64,000 nt of DNA from Kitasatospora sp. A2-31. GTDB lineage: Bacteria > Actinomycetota > Actinomycetes > Streptomycetales > Streptomycetaceae. Positions 40,531-49,676 of this stretch are shown here, piece by piece. The notes below the pieces were generated by a model, which made no database searches, was not told where the DNA came from, and saw nothing but the letters and a program-made list of their open reading frames with translations. The stretch lies in contig NZ_JAKNTA010000001.1 in NCBI RefSeq assembly GCF_022288725.1, positions 1 through 64,000 of the forward strand, written 5' to 3'. Numbering within the stretch: position 1 is the first letter of the stretch; every line of letters starts with the position of its first letter. The translations under genes and the position numbers were made by a program.

Positions 40531-41481
40531 ATGTCCATCAAACGAAGTGCCCTGTCCGTCGGCGTGATCGGCGCCGCGGTCCTCGCCGTGGCGGCCACCA
40601 CCGCCGGCACCGCCGCCGCCCACGGCACCATGACCAACCCGGTGAGCCGGGTCGCGGCCTGCTACGCCGAAGGGCCGGAGAACCCCAGGTCCCAGATCTG
40701 CAAGGACCTGGTGGCGATGAGCGGCACCCAGCCGCTGTACGACTGGAACGAGGTCAACATCGCCAACGCGGACGGCCACCACCAGGCGCTGATCCCGGAC
40801 GGCAAGCTCTGCTCCGCCAACCGCGACAAGTACAAGGCGCTCGACCTCCCCCGCGCCGACTGGCCGGCGACCCCGGTGAGCGCCGGTTCGTTCACCTTCA
40901 AGTTCCGCACCACCGCGCCGCACCTCGGCACCCAGACCGTCTACATCACCAAGCAGAGCTGGGACCCGACCCAGCCACTGAAGTGGTCGGACCTGGACCC
41001 GGCCCCGGTCGCCCAGGTGCCGGTCACCCGGACGGCCACGGACGGCTACTACACCTACGCCGGCACGCTGCCGCAACGCACCGGCCGCCAGCTGCTCTAC
41101 ACGATCTGGCAGCGCAGCGACAGCCCCGAGGCCTTCTACAGCTGCTCGGACATCGACTTCGGGAAGGCCTCCGCCGCCCAGCCCGCCGCGGCGCCGGCCG
41201 CGGCCGCGCTCGCCGCACCGGAGCCTGCCGCGCAGGCGCCGGCCGCGCCGAGCGAGGAGCAGATCACCGCGGGCCTGTCCAAGTCGACCGTGGCCCACCA
41301 CGGCCACGGCGGCAACGCCAACGAGCCGGCCGGCGCCGTGGTGCCGACCGCCAGCGCCGCCGTCGGCGGCGGCTCGCCCACCGGCCCGCTGCTGCTGGCC
41401 GGCGCTGCCGCGATCGGCGCGGGCTGGGCCGGCATGGTGCTCCGGCGCCGTCGCGTCGAGGCTGTTCGACGCGACTCCTGA
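40531..41481 (+). CDS. Membrane-anchored AA10 lytic polysaccharide monooxygenase
   Basis: 316 residues. Signal peptide of 30 residues, then the mature N-terminus HGTMTNPVSR whose first His (31) with His131 (in TTAPHLGTQ) forms the copper brace of AA10 enzymes. Cys pairs and YSCSDIDF at about residue 210 complete the fold. It cuts crystalline chitin or cellulose oxidatively. A long Ala/Pro linker (about 215-275) is followed by one membrane helix and RRRR, so it stays on the cell surface rather than being released. A DasR site precedes it. Confidence 0.92.
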   Translation: MSIKRSALSVGVIGAAVLAVAATTAGTAAAHGTMTNPVSRVAACYAEGPENPRSQICKDLVAMSGTQPLYDWNEVNIANADGHHQALIPDGKLCSANRDKYKALDLPRADWPATPVSAGSFTFKFRTTAPHLGTQTVYITKQSWDPTQPLKWSDLDPAPVAQVPVTRTATDGYYTYAGTLPQRTGRQLLYTIWQRSDSPEAFYSCSDIDFGKASAAQPAAAPAAAALAAPEPAAQAPAAPSEEQITAGLSKSTVAHHGHGGNANEPAGAVVPTASAAVGGGSPTGPLLLAGAAAIGAGWAGMVLRRRRVEAVRRDS

Positions 41482-41594
41482 GCGCCGGAGGCCGGGGCCG
41501 GACCGAGCACCGACCCCCGTTTCGGTCCGGCCCCGGAACACCCGCGCAATGGCACGCCACGCCTGCCCCGGGGCCGGGGCGGGAGCGACACGTA

Positions 41595-41631
41595 CGGCGG
41601 GCCACCCGGAATCGCTCCAGGTGGCCCGCCG
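41595..41631 (-). terminator. Terminator of the DUF2510 gene
   Basis: Perfect 12-bp stem (41595-41606 with 41620-41631), loop 13 bases, 20 bp past the stop. Confidence 0.75.
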
Positions 41632-41651
41632 CAGGTGAGCGGAGCAGCGCG

Positions 41652-42755
41652 TCAGGTGTTCGACGTCCCGCCGTCCGGGCCGTCGGGGGCACCGGGGATC
41701 GGCGGCAGCTTCCCCTTGTAGTCGGCCACGCCCTTGACGATGGTGTCCATCACGGCGAGGTCAGGAGCCTTGTCGGCGATGTCGAAGCCCAGGTGCAGGG
41801 AGATCAGCGACTTGCCGTCGGCGGAGGGGAAGACCACGGTCTGCACGTAGCCGTCGTTGCCCTTGGCCGCGTCGACCTTCCAGCGGACCAGGTAGCCGTC
41901 CCGGCCGTCGACCTTGACCGCCTCCGACTTCAGCTCCTGGTGGGAGTTGATGTCGTTGTAGGAGGCCTTGGCCGCCTTCTCGATGTCGGCCTTGGCGGCC
42001 GCCTGGACGTCGGTGCCGGCGCCGGTGATCCGGCCGGTGTTGGCGCCGCCGAGCGAGCAGTCGCCGCCGCCCTCGCACTCGTACGAGCCCACGGTGAGCC
42101 CGGCGAAGCCGTCCTGGGTGGTGCCGCCCTTCCAGCCGGCCGGGATGGGCAGGGTGATCCGGTTCACCAGGTCGGCCGCGGTGCCGCTGTTCCTGCCGTT
42201 GCCGCGACCGCCGTTGCCCGGCCCGTTGCCGTTGCCGCCGCCGTTCTTGCCGTTGCCGTCGCCGTTGCCGCCGTCCGGGCCGCCGAGGTCGGGCAGGCCG
42301 CCCCAGGGGCCGTTCTCGCCGTACGGCGGGGCCTTGGGGGCGGCGCGGCGCGAAGCCCGCTTCTCCCCGTGGCCGTCCATGGCGAGGTAGGTGACGCCGG
42401 AGCCGACGAGCAGCCCGGCCAGGGCGGCCACGGTGGCCGCGACCACCAGCCGGGACGGCCGGCGCCGCTGCTTGGGCGCCGGCGGCACGGGCGAGCCGTA
42501 GGCGGTGCCGAACGGGGGCGGCTCGGGGTAGCGGACCGTCGGACCGTTCTCCAGCACCTCCCCCTCCAGCACCCGGGTCTCGCCGGTCGCGTCCGGCCCC
42601 GGAGCCTGCGCCGGCGGAAGCTCCGGCGGCGGGGCGTCCAGGGGTGCGGGCCGGGTGCTGGCCGTCCAGCCCTTGCCGTCCCACCAGCGCTGCGGTCTCG
42701 GCTCGCTGGTGTCCTTGGGGTCCGGGTACCACCCGGCGGGAATCTGCTCACTCAC
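41652..42755 (-). CDS. DUF2510 membrane protein with extracellular domain
   Basis: 367 residues. N-terminal DUF2510 (IPAGWYPDPKDTSEPRPQRWWDGKGWT), a proline-rich cytoplasmic linker, one membrane helix at about residues 102-126, a Gly/Asn-rich linker (about 155-195, imperfect GNG repeats), and an outside domain of about 170 residues (LPIPAGWKGG ... LISLHLGFDI). This architecture is common in Streptomyces; no enzymatic motif is seen. Function unknown. Confidence 0.8.
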   Translation of the reverse strand: MSEQIPAGWYPDPKDTSEPRPQRWWDGKGWTASTRPAPLDAPPPELPPAQAPGPDATGETRVLEGEVLENGPTVRYPEPPPFGTAYGSPVPPAPKQRRRPSRLVVAATVAALAGLLVGSGVTYLAMDGHGEKRASRRAAPKAPPYGENGPWGGLPDLGGPDGGNGDGNGKNGGGNGNGPGNGGRGNGRNSGTAADLVNRITLPIPAGWKGGTTQDGFAGLTVGSYECEGGGDCSLGGANTGRITGAGTDVQAAAKADIEKAAKASYNDINSHQELKSEAVKVDGRDGYLVRWKVDAAKGNDGYVQTVVFPSADGKSLISLHLGFDIADKAPDLAVMDTIVKGVADYKGKLPPIPGAPDGPDGGTSNT

Positions 42756-42856
42756 ACCAGTGAATCTAAGGGCACTCGGATAAACGCGATATCAGCGGAG
42801 CCCACAATTCCCGGCATTCTCCATGAGATTACGGTGAGAAGCCGCGGGCGCCCCCG

Positions 42857-43711
42857 TCAGCGCCCTTCCTGGAGCGGTGTCACGTACGCCCCCGAGATGC
42901 CGCCGTCGACCAGGAATTCGCTCGCCGTGATGAAGGAGGAGTCGTCGGAGGCGAGGAACGCGACCGCGGCGGCGATCTCCTCGGGCCGGGCGAAGCGGCC
43001 GAGCGGGACGTGCACCAGGCGGCGGGCGGCCCGCTCCGGGTCCGCGGCGAACAGCTCCCGCAGCAGCGGGGTGTCCACCGGCCCGGGCGAGAGGGCGTTG
43101 ACCCGGATGCCCTCGCGGGCGAACTGCACGCCCAGCTCGCGCGACATCGCCAGCACGCCGCCCTTGGAGGCGGTGTAGGAGATCTGCGAGGTGGCCGCGC
43201 CCATCCGGGCCACGAAGGACGCGGTGTTGATGATCGACCCCCGCCCGTGCCGGCGCATGTACGGCAGGGCCGCCTTGCAGCAGAGGTAGACCGAGGTCAG
43301 GTTGACCTCCTGGACGCGCTTCCAGGCCTCCAGCCCGGTGGTCAGGATGGAGTCGTCGTCGGGCGGCGAGATGCCGGCGTTGTTGAAGGCGACGTCCACA
43401 CTGCCGTACGTCTCGTAGGCCTCGTCGAACAGCGCCTCGACCATGTACGGGTCGGTGACGTCGGTGTGCACGAAGAGCCCGCCGACCTCCTCGGCGGCCG
43501 CCGTGCCGGTGGTCTCGTCGAGGTCGGCGCAGACCACCTCGGCGCCCTCGGACGCCAGCCGGCGGGCGGCGGCCAGGCCGATGCCGCTGCCCGCGCCGGT
43601 GACCACGGCGGTGCGGCCGACCAGGCGGCGGCAGACCGGGCCGCCGTGCTCCCGGGCCGGGGCCTTCTCGCGGGTCGAGGGCCTCTCCCGGGCCGGGGGC
43701 GTCTCTGTCAT
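42857..43711 (-). CDS. SDR family oxidoreductase (FabG-like)
   Basis: 284 residues. After a disordered charged leader of about 30 residues comes the Rossmann start TGAGSGIGLAAARRL. NNAGIS (about residue 108), catalytic Ser in INTASFVA, and YTASKGG are standard. The end SSFITASEFLVDGGISGAYV is the FabG-like C-terminus. It lies immediately after the glutamine-synthetase-like gene on the same strand, separated by a 10-bp tandem repeat, so they may form one catabolic unit; the substrate is unknown. Confidence 0.88.
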   Translation of the reverse strand: MTETPPARERPSTREKAPAREHGGPVCRRLVGRTAVVTGAGSGIGLAAARRLASEGAEVVCADLDETTGTAAAEEVGGLFVHTDVTDPYMVEALFDEAYETYGSVDVAFNNAGISPPDDDSILTTGLEAWKRVQEVNLTSVYLCCKAALPYMRRHGRGSIINTASFVARMGAATSQISYTASKGGVLAMSRELGVQFAREGIRVNALSPGPVDTPLLRELFAADPERAARRLVHVPLGRFARPEEIAAAVAFLASDDSSFITASEFLVDGGISGAYVTPLQEGR

Positions 43712-43736
43712 GGCCGGCTCCTGCTCCTCGCTCTGC

Positions 43737-43776
43737 GTGTGACGGCGTGTGACGGCGTGTGACGGCGGGTGACGGC
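43737..43776. repeat. Four-copy 10-bp tandem repeat
   Basis: GTGTGACGGC three times followed by GGGTGACGGC (43737-43776), between the GlnA-like stop and the SDR start. Confidence 0.85.
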
Positions 43777-43804
43777 GGTCCCGGTCGCGGACCGGCGGCC
43801 GGGC

Positions 43805-45250
43805 TCACATCCGCTCGAAGGAGCGGTAGCGCTCCCAGTCGGTGACTGCGCTGTCATACGCGGCCTGCTCGATCCGGGCCGTGTGCAGGTAGTGCTCGAC
43901 CACGTCGGCGCCGAAGGCCTCGCGCGCCAGCTCGCTCCCGGCCCAGAGCTCGGCGGCCTCGCGCAAGGAGCCGGGCACCCGGGCGTACTCGTCGGCCGCG
44001 TAGGCGTTGCCGAGGCAGGGCGCGGGCAGCTCCAGCTTCTGCTGGAGGCCGTGCAGCCCGGCCGCGATCATGCCGGCCACGGCGAGGTACGGGTTGACGT
44101 CGCCGCCGGGCATCCGGTTCTCCATCCGCAGCCCGGGGCCGCGGCCGACCACGCGGTAGGCACAGGTGCGGTTGTCCCGCCCCCAGGCGACGGCGGTCGG
44201 CGCGAAGGAGCCGGGGCGGAAGCGCTTGTAGGAGTTGATGTTCGGCGCGTAGAGCAGGCTGAACTCGCGCAGCGCGACCAGCTGACCGGCCAGGAAGTGC
44301 CGCATGGTGTCGGTCATCCGGCCGCCGTGGTCGGCGAAGGCAGGGGTGCCGAGGGGCCCGGCCGAGCGGTCCCGCAGGTCGCGCAGCGAGAGGTGGATGT
44401 GGCAGCTGTTGCCCTCGCGCTCGTTGTACTTGGCCATGAACGTGAGCGCGCAGCCCTGCTGGGCGGCGATCTCCTTCGCCCCGGTCTTGTAGACGCTGTG
44501 CTGGTCGCAGGTGGTGAGCGCGTCGGCGTAGCGGAAGGCGATCTCGTGCTGGCCGAGGTTGCACTCCCCCTTGGCCGACTCCACGACCAGGCCGGCGCCG
44601 GCCATCTCCAGGCGGATCCGGGAGAGCAGGGGCTCGACCCGGGCGGTGCCGAGCATGGAGTAGTCGACGTTGTACTGGTTGGCCGGGGTGAGCCCGCGGT
44701 AGCCGCCCGACCAGGCCTGCTCGTAGGTGTCGCGGAAGACCAGGAACTCCAGCTCGGTGCCGATGTCGGCGGCGAAGCCGTACTCGGCGAGGCGCTCGAT
44801 CTGGCGGCGCAGCAGCTGCCGCGGCGCGGCGTCCACCGGGCGGCCGCCGTGCCGGGTCAGGTCGGCGGTGACCTGGGCGGTGCCGGGCTGCCAAGGGGTG
44901 AGCCGGAGGGTGGCGAGGTCGGGGCGCATGGCGAAGTCGCCGTACCCGGTCTGCCAGGACGAGAGGGCGTAGCCGTCCACGGTGTTGAGGTCGACGTCGA
45001 CGGCGAGCAGGTAGTCGCACGCCTCCGCGCCGTGCTCGGCCACCTCGTCGAGGAAGAACCGGGCGGCGAAGCGCTTGCCCTGGAGCCGCCCCTGCATGTC
45101 CGTGAAGGCGAGTGCGACGGTGTGGATCTCGCCGGCGTCGACCAGGGTGCGGAGCTCGTCCAGGGTGAGCGGTGCGCGCCGCGGCGGGCCGGCGTCGTCG
45201 GGCGCGGCGGCACCGGGCGGCGTGGCGTCGGGCGGCGTGGCGTCGGGCAT
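43805..45250 (-). CDS. Glutamine synthetase-like gamma-glutamyl-amine ligase
   Basis: 481 residues from ATG at 45250; AGGAGG is 7 nt upstream. GS fold: FTDMQGRLQGKRF at the start of the core, IGTELEFLVF (glutamate/metal site), NEREGNSCHIHLS, and RPGSFAPTAVAWGRDNRTCAYR with RMENRMPGGDVNPYLA. It lacks the tight GlnA spacing and has an acidic/proline N-terminal extension of about 25 residues. Together with the divergent PuuD-like hydrolase it resembles the amine-utilising GlnA3/GlnA4 systems of Streptomyces. I infer a gamma-glutamyl-amine product; the amine is unknown. Confidence 0.85.
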   Translation of the reverse strand: MPDATPPDATPPGAAAPDDAGPPRRAPLTLDELRTLVDAGEIHTVALAFTDMQGRLQGKRFAARFFLDEVAEHGAEACDYLLAVDVDLNTVDGYALSSWQTGYGDFAMRPDLATLRLTPWQPGTAQVTADLTRHGGRPVDAAPRQLLRRQIERLAEYGFAADIGTELEFLVFRDTYEQAWSGGYRGLTPANQYNVDYSMLGTARVEPLLSRIRLEMAGAGLVVESAKGECNLGQHEIAFRYADALTTCDQHSVYKTGAKEIAAQQGCALTFMAKYNEREGNSCHIHLSLRDLRDRSAGPLGTPAFADHGGRMTDTMRHFLAGQLVALREFSLLYAPNINSYKRFRPGSFAPTAVAWGRDNRTCAYRVVGRGPGLRMENRMPGGDVNPYLAVAGMIAAGLHGLQQKLELPAPCLGNAYAADEYARVPGSLREAAELWAGSELAREAFGADVVEHYLHTARIEQAAYDSAVTDWERYRSFERM

Positions 45251-45404
45251 GGCGGAGCCTCCTCCTCGATCACGCAGCGAGATCAAGCGGTCACAGCGAA
45301 CCGTACGGCCTGCCACCGACAGCGCGGAAGAGGGCGGGCGGGTGTGGCGCGCCGAGAGGCGTGATTGACGGGGTATCAGGTGGGACGGGAGGAGAATGCC
45401 CGCC

Positions 45405-46148
45405 ATGGATCGCAGGCCTTTCATCGGCGTCAGCACCTACCAGGTGGACGCGAGTTGGAGTGACTGGCGTGCCCGCCGGGTGGCACTGGTGCCCGAGCGG
45501 TACACCGCCTACGTGCGGGACTCGGGCGGGATCGCGGTGCTGCTGCCGCCGGACGCCCCGGAGCGCGCGCCCGAGGTGCTGGCCCGGCTGGACGCACTGG
45601 TGATCGCGGGCGGGCCGGACCTCGACCCGGCCTACTACGGACAGCCGCCGCACCCGCTGACCGACGCGAGCTGCCCGGAGCGGGACCACTGGGAGTCCGC
45701 GCTGATCCGGGCGGCGCTGGCCGCGGGCATCCCGTTGCTGGGGATCTGCCGCGGCATGCAGGTCCTGAACGTGGTCTGCGGCGGCACGCTGATCCAGCAC
45801 CTGCCGGACGTGGTCGACCCGGACGTCCACGCCGGCACCCCCGGCAGCTACGGCCGGCACGTGGTGCGGCCGGTGCCCGGGACGCTGCTCGGCGGGCTGC
45901 TGCCGGAGAGCGAACTGACGGTGCCGACCTTCCACCACCAGGCGGTGGACCGGCTCGGCGCGGGCCTGCGGGTGAGCGCCCACGCACCGGACGGCACGGT
46001 GGAGGCGGTGGAGGGGCCCGGCTTCACCCTCGGGGTGCAGTGGCACCCGGAGCAGGGCGACGACCTGCGGGTCATGCAGGCCCTGGTCCGCGCGGCGACG
46101 GCGGCCCGCGCCGTCCCGCTGGAGGCGGTCGAGGCGGCCCTGGGCTGA
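45405..46148 (+). CDS. Class I glutamine amidotransferase-like gamma-glutamyl hydrolase (PuuD-like)
   Basis: 247 residues from ATG at 45405, chosen because GGGAGGAG sits 10 nt upstream; 45396 is only 1 nt after it. Peptidase C26 family: nucleophile Cys115 in LGICRGMQVLN, then VPTFHHQAVDRLG and VQWHPEQGDD with the catalytic His and Glu. It hydrolyses gamma-glutamyl-amine or -GABA intermediates. It is divergent from the GlnA-like ligase, which would make its substrate. Confidence 0.88.
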   Translation: MDRRPFIGVSTYQVDASWSDWRARRVALVPERYTAYVRDSGGIAVLLPPDAPERAPEVLARLDALVIAGGPDLDPAYYGQPPHPLTDASCPERDHWESALIRAALAAGIPLLGICRGMQVLNVVCGGTLIQHLPDVVDPDVHAGTPGSYGRHVVRPVPGTLLGGLLPESELTVPTFHHQAVDRLGAGLRVSAHAPDGTVEAVEGPGFTLGVQWHPEQGDDLRVMQALVRAATAARAVPLEAVEAALG

Positions 46149-46258
46149 TCCCGACCTCCGGCCGGCGGGCCGGGACCCCGCGGGCCGTCCACCGGGGCGC
46201 CCCTGCGCGGGCCGTCCACCCGGGCGGGCCGGCCGCCGGCCCTGGGCCACGGCCGGCC

Positions 46259-47407
46259 TCAGGCCACCGGCAGCCCGGCCACCGCGGCGATCGCGCCGGC
46301 TGTGCCGGCCGCGAGCAGGGCGAGCACGACGCCACGGCGGGCCGCGACCAGCCAGAGCAGGGCGGCGGCCAGCACGCCCCACTGCCAGCCCTGCGCCAGC
46401 GAGGCGGCGAGTGGCACGGCCGAGCCGGCGATGGCGCCGACCACCGCCGGACCGGCGCCGGTGAGGAAGTCCTGCACCCGCTGGTTCGCCCGGAGCCGGT
46501 CGAAGTGGCGGGCGCCGAGGACGACGAACAGGAAGGACGGCGCGAAGGCGACCGCGGCCGCCAGCAGCCCGCCGCCGAGCCCGGCCGCCGCATAGCCGAC
46601 CGCGGCGACGGTGTGCACCACCGGGCCGGGGGTGACCTGCCCGAGGGCGACGGCGTTGAGGAACTGTCCGTCCGTCATCCAGTGGTAGCGGTGCACCGCG
46701 TCGTCCTGCATCAGCGGGATGATCACGAAGCCGCCCCCGTACGAGAGCGCCCCCACCTTGAACGCCACCCACGCCACCGCCCCCAGCCCGCCGAGGACGG
46801 GCAGGGCGGGCAGCGCGGCGGCCGCCGGCAGCGCGGCATGCCGGCCGCGGGCCCGGACGGCGATCTCGGCCGCCCCGGCCGCGACCAGGACCAGTACCAG
46901 CCACGGGCCGGTGAGGATCGCGGCGACCGCACCGGCCAGCGCGTACCCGACCCAGCGGGCCCGGGCGGTACGCTCCCGCCCCACCCGGGCGAAGCTGCCG
47001 GGGACCAGCGAGGTCGCGGCCTGCACGGCGACCGCCGGAACGGCCGCGCCCGCACCCGCCGCCGCGCCGAGCACCCAGAGCGGCGGGTCGCCGGCCAGGA
47101 ACAGCACCGAGAGGGCGAGGATCAGCACCAGCCCGGGCGAGATGAAGCAGGCGCCGCCGACCAGCGCGCCGGCGGTGCCGCGCAGCCGCCACGCGGTGAA
47201 GATCGCCAGCTGGGTGGAGGCGGGGCCGGGCAGCAGGTTCGTCGCCGCGATGCCGTCCTCGAACTCGCCGGGCTCCATCCACTTGCGCCGCTCCACGCAG
47301 AGCCGGCGCAGCAGCAGGATGTGCGCGGGCGGCCCGCCGAAGCCGAGCAGCCCGATCCGGCCCCACTCGCGGGCGATCTCACCCAGTCCGACCCGCTGCT
47401 CCACCAC
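46259..47407 (-). CDS. chrA: ChrA chromate transporter
   Basis: 382 residues from GTG at 47407, with GGGGAG 5 nt upstream. Two homologous CHR domains: GFGGPPAHILLLRR with NLLPGPASTQLAIF in the first, and SYGGGFVIIPLMQDD with LGQVTPGPVVHTVAAVGY in the second. About ten hydrophobic segments. It exports chromate (or sulfate) across the membrane. An upstream in-frame extension of about 60 residues has poor codon context and is rejected. It is divergent from the zinc exporter, with a 190-bp promoter region between. Confidence 0.9.
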   Translation of the reverse strand: MVEQRVGLGEIAREWGRIGLLGFGGPPAHILLLRRLCVERRKWMEPGEFEDGIAATNLLPGPASTQLAIFTAWRLRGTAGALVGGACFISPGLVLILALSVLFLAGDPPLWVLGAAAGAGAAVPAVAVQAATSLVPGSFARVGRERTARARWVGYALAGAVAAILTGPWLVLVLVAAGAAEIAVRARGRHAALPAAAALPALPVLGGLGAVAWVAFKVGALSYGGGFVIIPLMQDDAVHRYHWMTDGQFLNAVALGQVTPGPVVHTVAAVGYAAAGLGGGLLAAAVAFAPSFLFVVLGARHFDRLRANQRVQDFLTGAGPAVVGAIAGSAVPLAASLAQGWQWGVLAAALLWLVAARRGVVLALLAAGTAGAIAAVAGLPVA

Positions 47408-47595
47408 GGCTGCTCCCCAGTTCGACGGCGGCGCGACGATACCGGAGCCGGGTGTCGCTTCGGCAATGACAACGGTCTCCAGTGCAGCCTTTGGATCTTC
47501 CTTCGATCTGAGGTTCACTTCGGGTGCAGGGGCGGTTGCGCCCCTTCCGCGATCCCCGTACGTCCAGACCCCCGCGCGTCCAGGAGAGGACAACG

Positions 47596-48714
47596 ATGGC
47601 CGGGCACGAGCACTCGCACGATGATCATGCGCATGACCGGCAGCACGGGCCCAGTCGCCACGGCCGCGGCGGCCACGGGCATGGCAGCCACGGGCATGGC
47701 AGCCACGGCGGGCACGGCCACGGGCCCGGCGGGCACAGCCACGGCGTCGCCGCCGACGCCGACCGCCGGTGGCTGCTGAGCGCGCTCGCGCTGATCGTGG
47801 TGTTCATGGCGGGCGAGGGCGTGGTCGGCTTCGCCGCCCGGTCGCTGGCCCTGATCTCCGACGCCGCACACATGCTCACCGACGCCGCCTCGATCGTGCT
47901 GGCGCTGGTCGCCATGCGCCTCGCCGCCCGCCCGGCCCGCGGCGGCTACACCTACGGCCTCAAGCGCGCCGAGATCCTCTCCGCCCAGGCCAACGGGGTG
48001 ACGCTGCTGGTGCTCTCGGCCTGGCTCGCCTACGAGGCGGTCACCCGGCTGATCGAGCCGCCGGACGTGACCGGCTCCCTGGTGCTGGTCACCGCGCTGG
48101 TCGGGATCGTGGTCAACCTGGCCGCCGCCTGGTGCATGTCCAGGGCCAACCGCAGCTCGCTGAACGTGGAGGGCGCGTTCCAACACGTCGTGACCGACCT
48201 CTACGCGTTCATCGCCACCGCCGTGGCCGGTCTGATCATCCTGCTCACCGGCTTCGCCCAGGCCGATGCGATCGCCTCGCTGATCGTGGTGGTGCTGATG
48301 CTGAGGGCCGGCATCGGCCTGGTCCGCGACTCCGGGCGGATCTTCCTGGAGGCGGCGCCGGCCGGCATCGACCCGGACGAGGTGGCGGACCGGCTGGTCG
48401 CCCAGCCGCTGGTCGAGGAGATCCACGATCTGCACATCTGGGAGATCACCTCGAACCAGCCGGCGCTGTCGGCCCACATCCTGGTGACCCCGGGCGGCGA
48501 CTGCCACGCCGTCCGCCGGGAGCTGCAGCGCAAGCTGGCCGGCGAGTACGGGATCACCCACAGCACCCTGCAGGTCGACCACGTCGGTGAGGACCCGGCG
48601 GGCACCCTGCTGCAGATCACCGCCCCGGAGTTCGCCGCCCCGTCCGGCAACGGCCCCGACCACTGCGCCGACGCCCACGGCCCCGTCCACCGCGCCGGCC
48701 CCCACGACCACTGA
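47596..48714 (+). CDS. CDF family zinc/divalent-cation exporter
   Basis: 372 residues from ATG at 47596 with AGGAGAGG upstream. The first 50 residues are His-rich (GHGHGSHGHGSHGG), a metal-binding tail. Six membrane helices follow; zinc-site motifs are SDAAHMLTDAAS and QHVVTDLYAF (the HxxxD pairs). The C-terminal cytoplasmic domain is at about 265-345, and the end is again His-rich. It exports zinc or cobalt/cadmium by proton exchange. It is next to ChrA, forming a small metal-tolerance pair. Confidence 0.93.
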   Translation: MAGHEHSHDDHAHDRQHGPSRHGRGGHGHGSHGHGSHGGHGHGPGGHSHGVAADADRRWLLSALALIVVFMAGEGVVGFAARSLALISDAAHMLTDAASIVLALVAMRLAARPARGGYTYGLKRAEILSAQANGVTLLVLSAWLAYEAVTRLIEPPDVTGSLVLVTALVGIVVNLAAAWCMSRANRSSLNVEGAFQHVVTDLYAFIATAVAGLIILLTGFAQADAIASLIVVVLMLRAGIGLVRDSGRIFLEAAPAGIDPDEVADRLVAQPLVEEIHDLHIWEITSNQPALSAHILVTPGGDCHAVRRELQRKLAGEYGITHSTLQVDHVGEDPAGTLLQITAPEFAAPSGNGPDHCADAHGPVHRAGPHDH

Positions 48715-48755
48715 GAACCGGGTGTCCGTCGGCGCGGTGCGGCATGATCTGACTC

Positions 48756-49676
48756 GTGACCGCACCGCGACTGATGCTGCTCGACTCCGCCAGCCTCTAC
48801 TTCCGGGCCTACTTCGGCGTGCCGGACACCCTGCGCTCCCCGCAGGGCGAGCCGGTCAACGCCGTCCGGGGCCTGCTCGACTTCATCGCCCGGCTGGTCC
48901 ACGACCACCGGCCCGACCAGCTGGTCGCCTGCATGGACGCCGACTGGCGCCCGCAGTGGCGGGTCGACCTGATCCCCACCTACAAGACGCACCGGGTCGC
49001 CGAGGCGGCCGTCGACGGCGAGGAGGAGGTGCCGGACACGCTGGCCCCGCAGGTACCGGTGATCGAGCAGGTGCTCGACGCGCTGGGCATCGCCCGGGTC
49101 GGCTCGCCCGGCTACGAGGCCGACGACGTGATCGGCACCCTCACCGCCCGGGCGAGCGGCCCGGTGCAGATCGTCACCGGGGACCGCGACCTCTTCCAGC
49201 TGGTCGACGACGCCCGGGGGGTCACCGTGCTCTACCCGGTGAAGGGCATGGGCAACCTGCAGGTCACCGACGACGCGCTGCTGCTGGAGAAGTACGGGGT
49301 GCGCGGCGCCCAGTACGCCGACATGGCCGCCCTGCGCGGGGACCCGAGCGACGGCCTCCCCGGCGTCAAGGGCATCGGCGAGAAGACGGCCGCCCAGCTG
49401 ATCAACGAGTACGGCGACCTGCCCGGCATCCGCGCCGCCGCACTCGACATCGGCTCGAAGCTCACCCCGGCCCGCCGCCGCAACATCATCGAGGGCTCCG
49501 CCTACCTGGACGTGGCCCCGAAGGTCGTCCGGGTCGCCGACGACGTGCCCCTGCCCGACTTCGACCCCACCCTCCCCGACGAGCCCGCCGACCCGATGCT
49601 CCTGGAAGACCTCTCCACCCGCTGGGGCCTCGGCACCTCCCTCGACCGCCTCCTCCACACCCTCACCTCCCCCTGA
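48756..49676 (+). CDS. 5'-3' exonuclease (PolA N-terminal-like)
   Basis: 306 residues from GTG at 48756. Resolvase-like 5'-3' exonuclease domain: MLLDSASLYFRAYFG, ACMDADWRPQWR, GYEADDVIGTLTARA (acidic metal site), and TGDRDLFQLVDD. The helix-3-turn-helix part is GLPGVKGIGEKTAAQLINEYG. No polymerase domain follows. It removes 5' flaps or RNA primers. It ends 14 bp inside the 3' end of the converging gene at 49663. Confidence 0.93.
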   Translation: MTAPRLMLLDSASLYFRAYFGVPDTLRSPQGEPVNAVRGLLDFIARLVHDHRPDQLVACMDADWRPQWRVDLIPTYKTHRVAEAAVDGEEEVPDTLAPQVPVIEQVLDALGIARVGSPGYEADDVIGTLTARASGPVQIVTGDRDLFQLVDDARGVTVLYPVKGMGNLQVTDDALLLEKYGVRGAQYADMAALRGDPSDGLPGVKGIGEKTAAQLINEYGDLPGIRAAALDIGSKLTPARRRNIIEGSAYLDVAPKVVRVADDVPLPDFDPTLPDEPADPMLLEDLSTRWGLGTSLDRLLHTLTSP

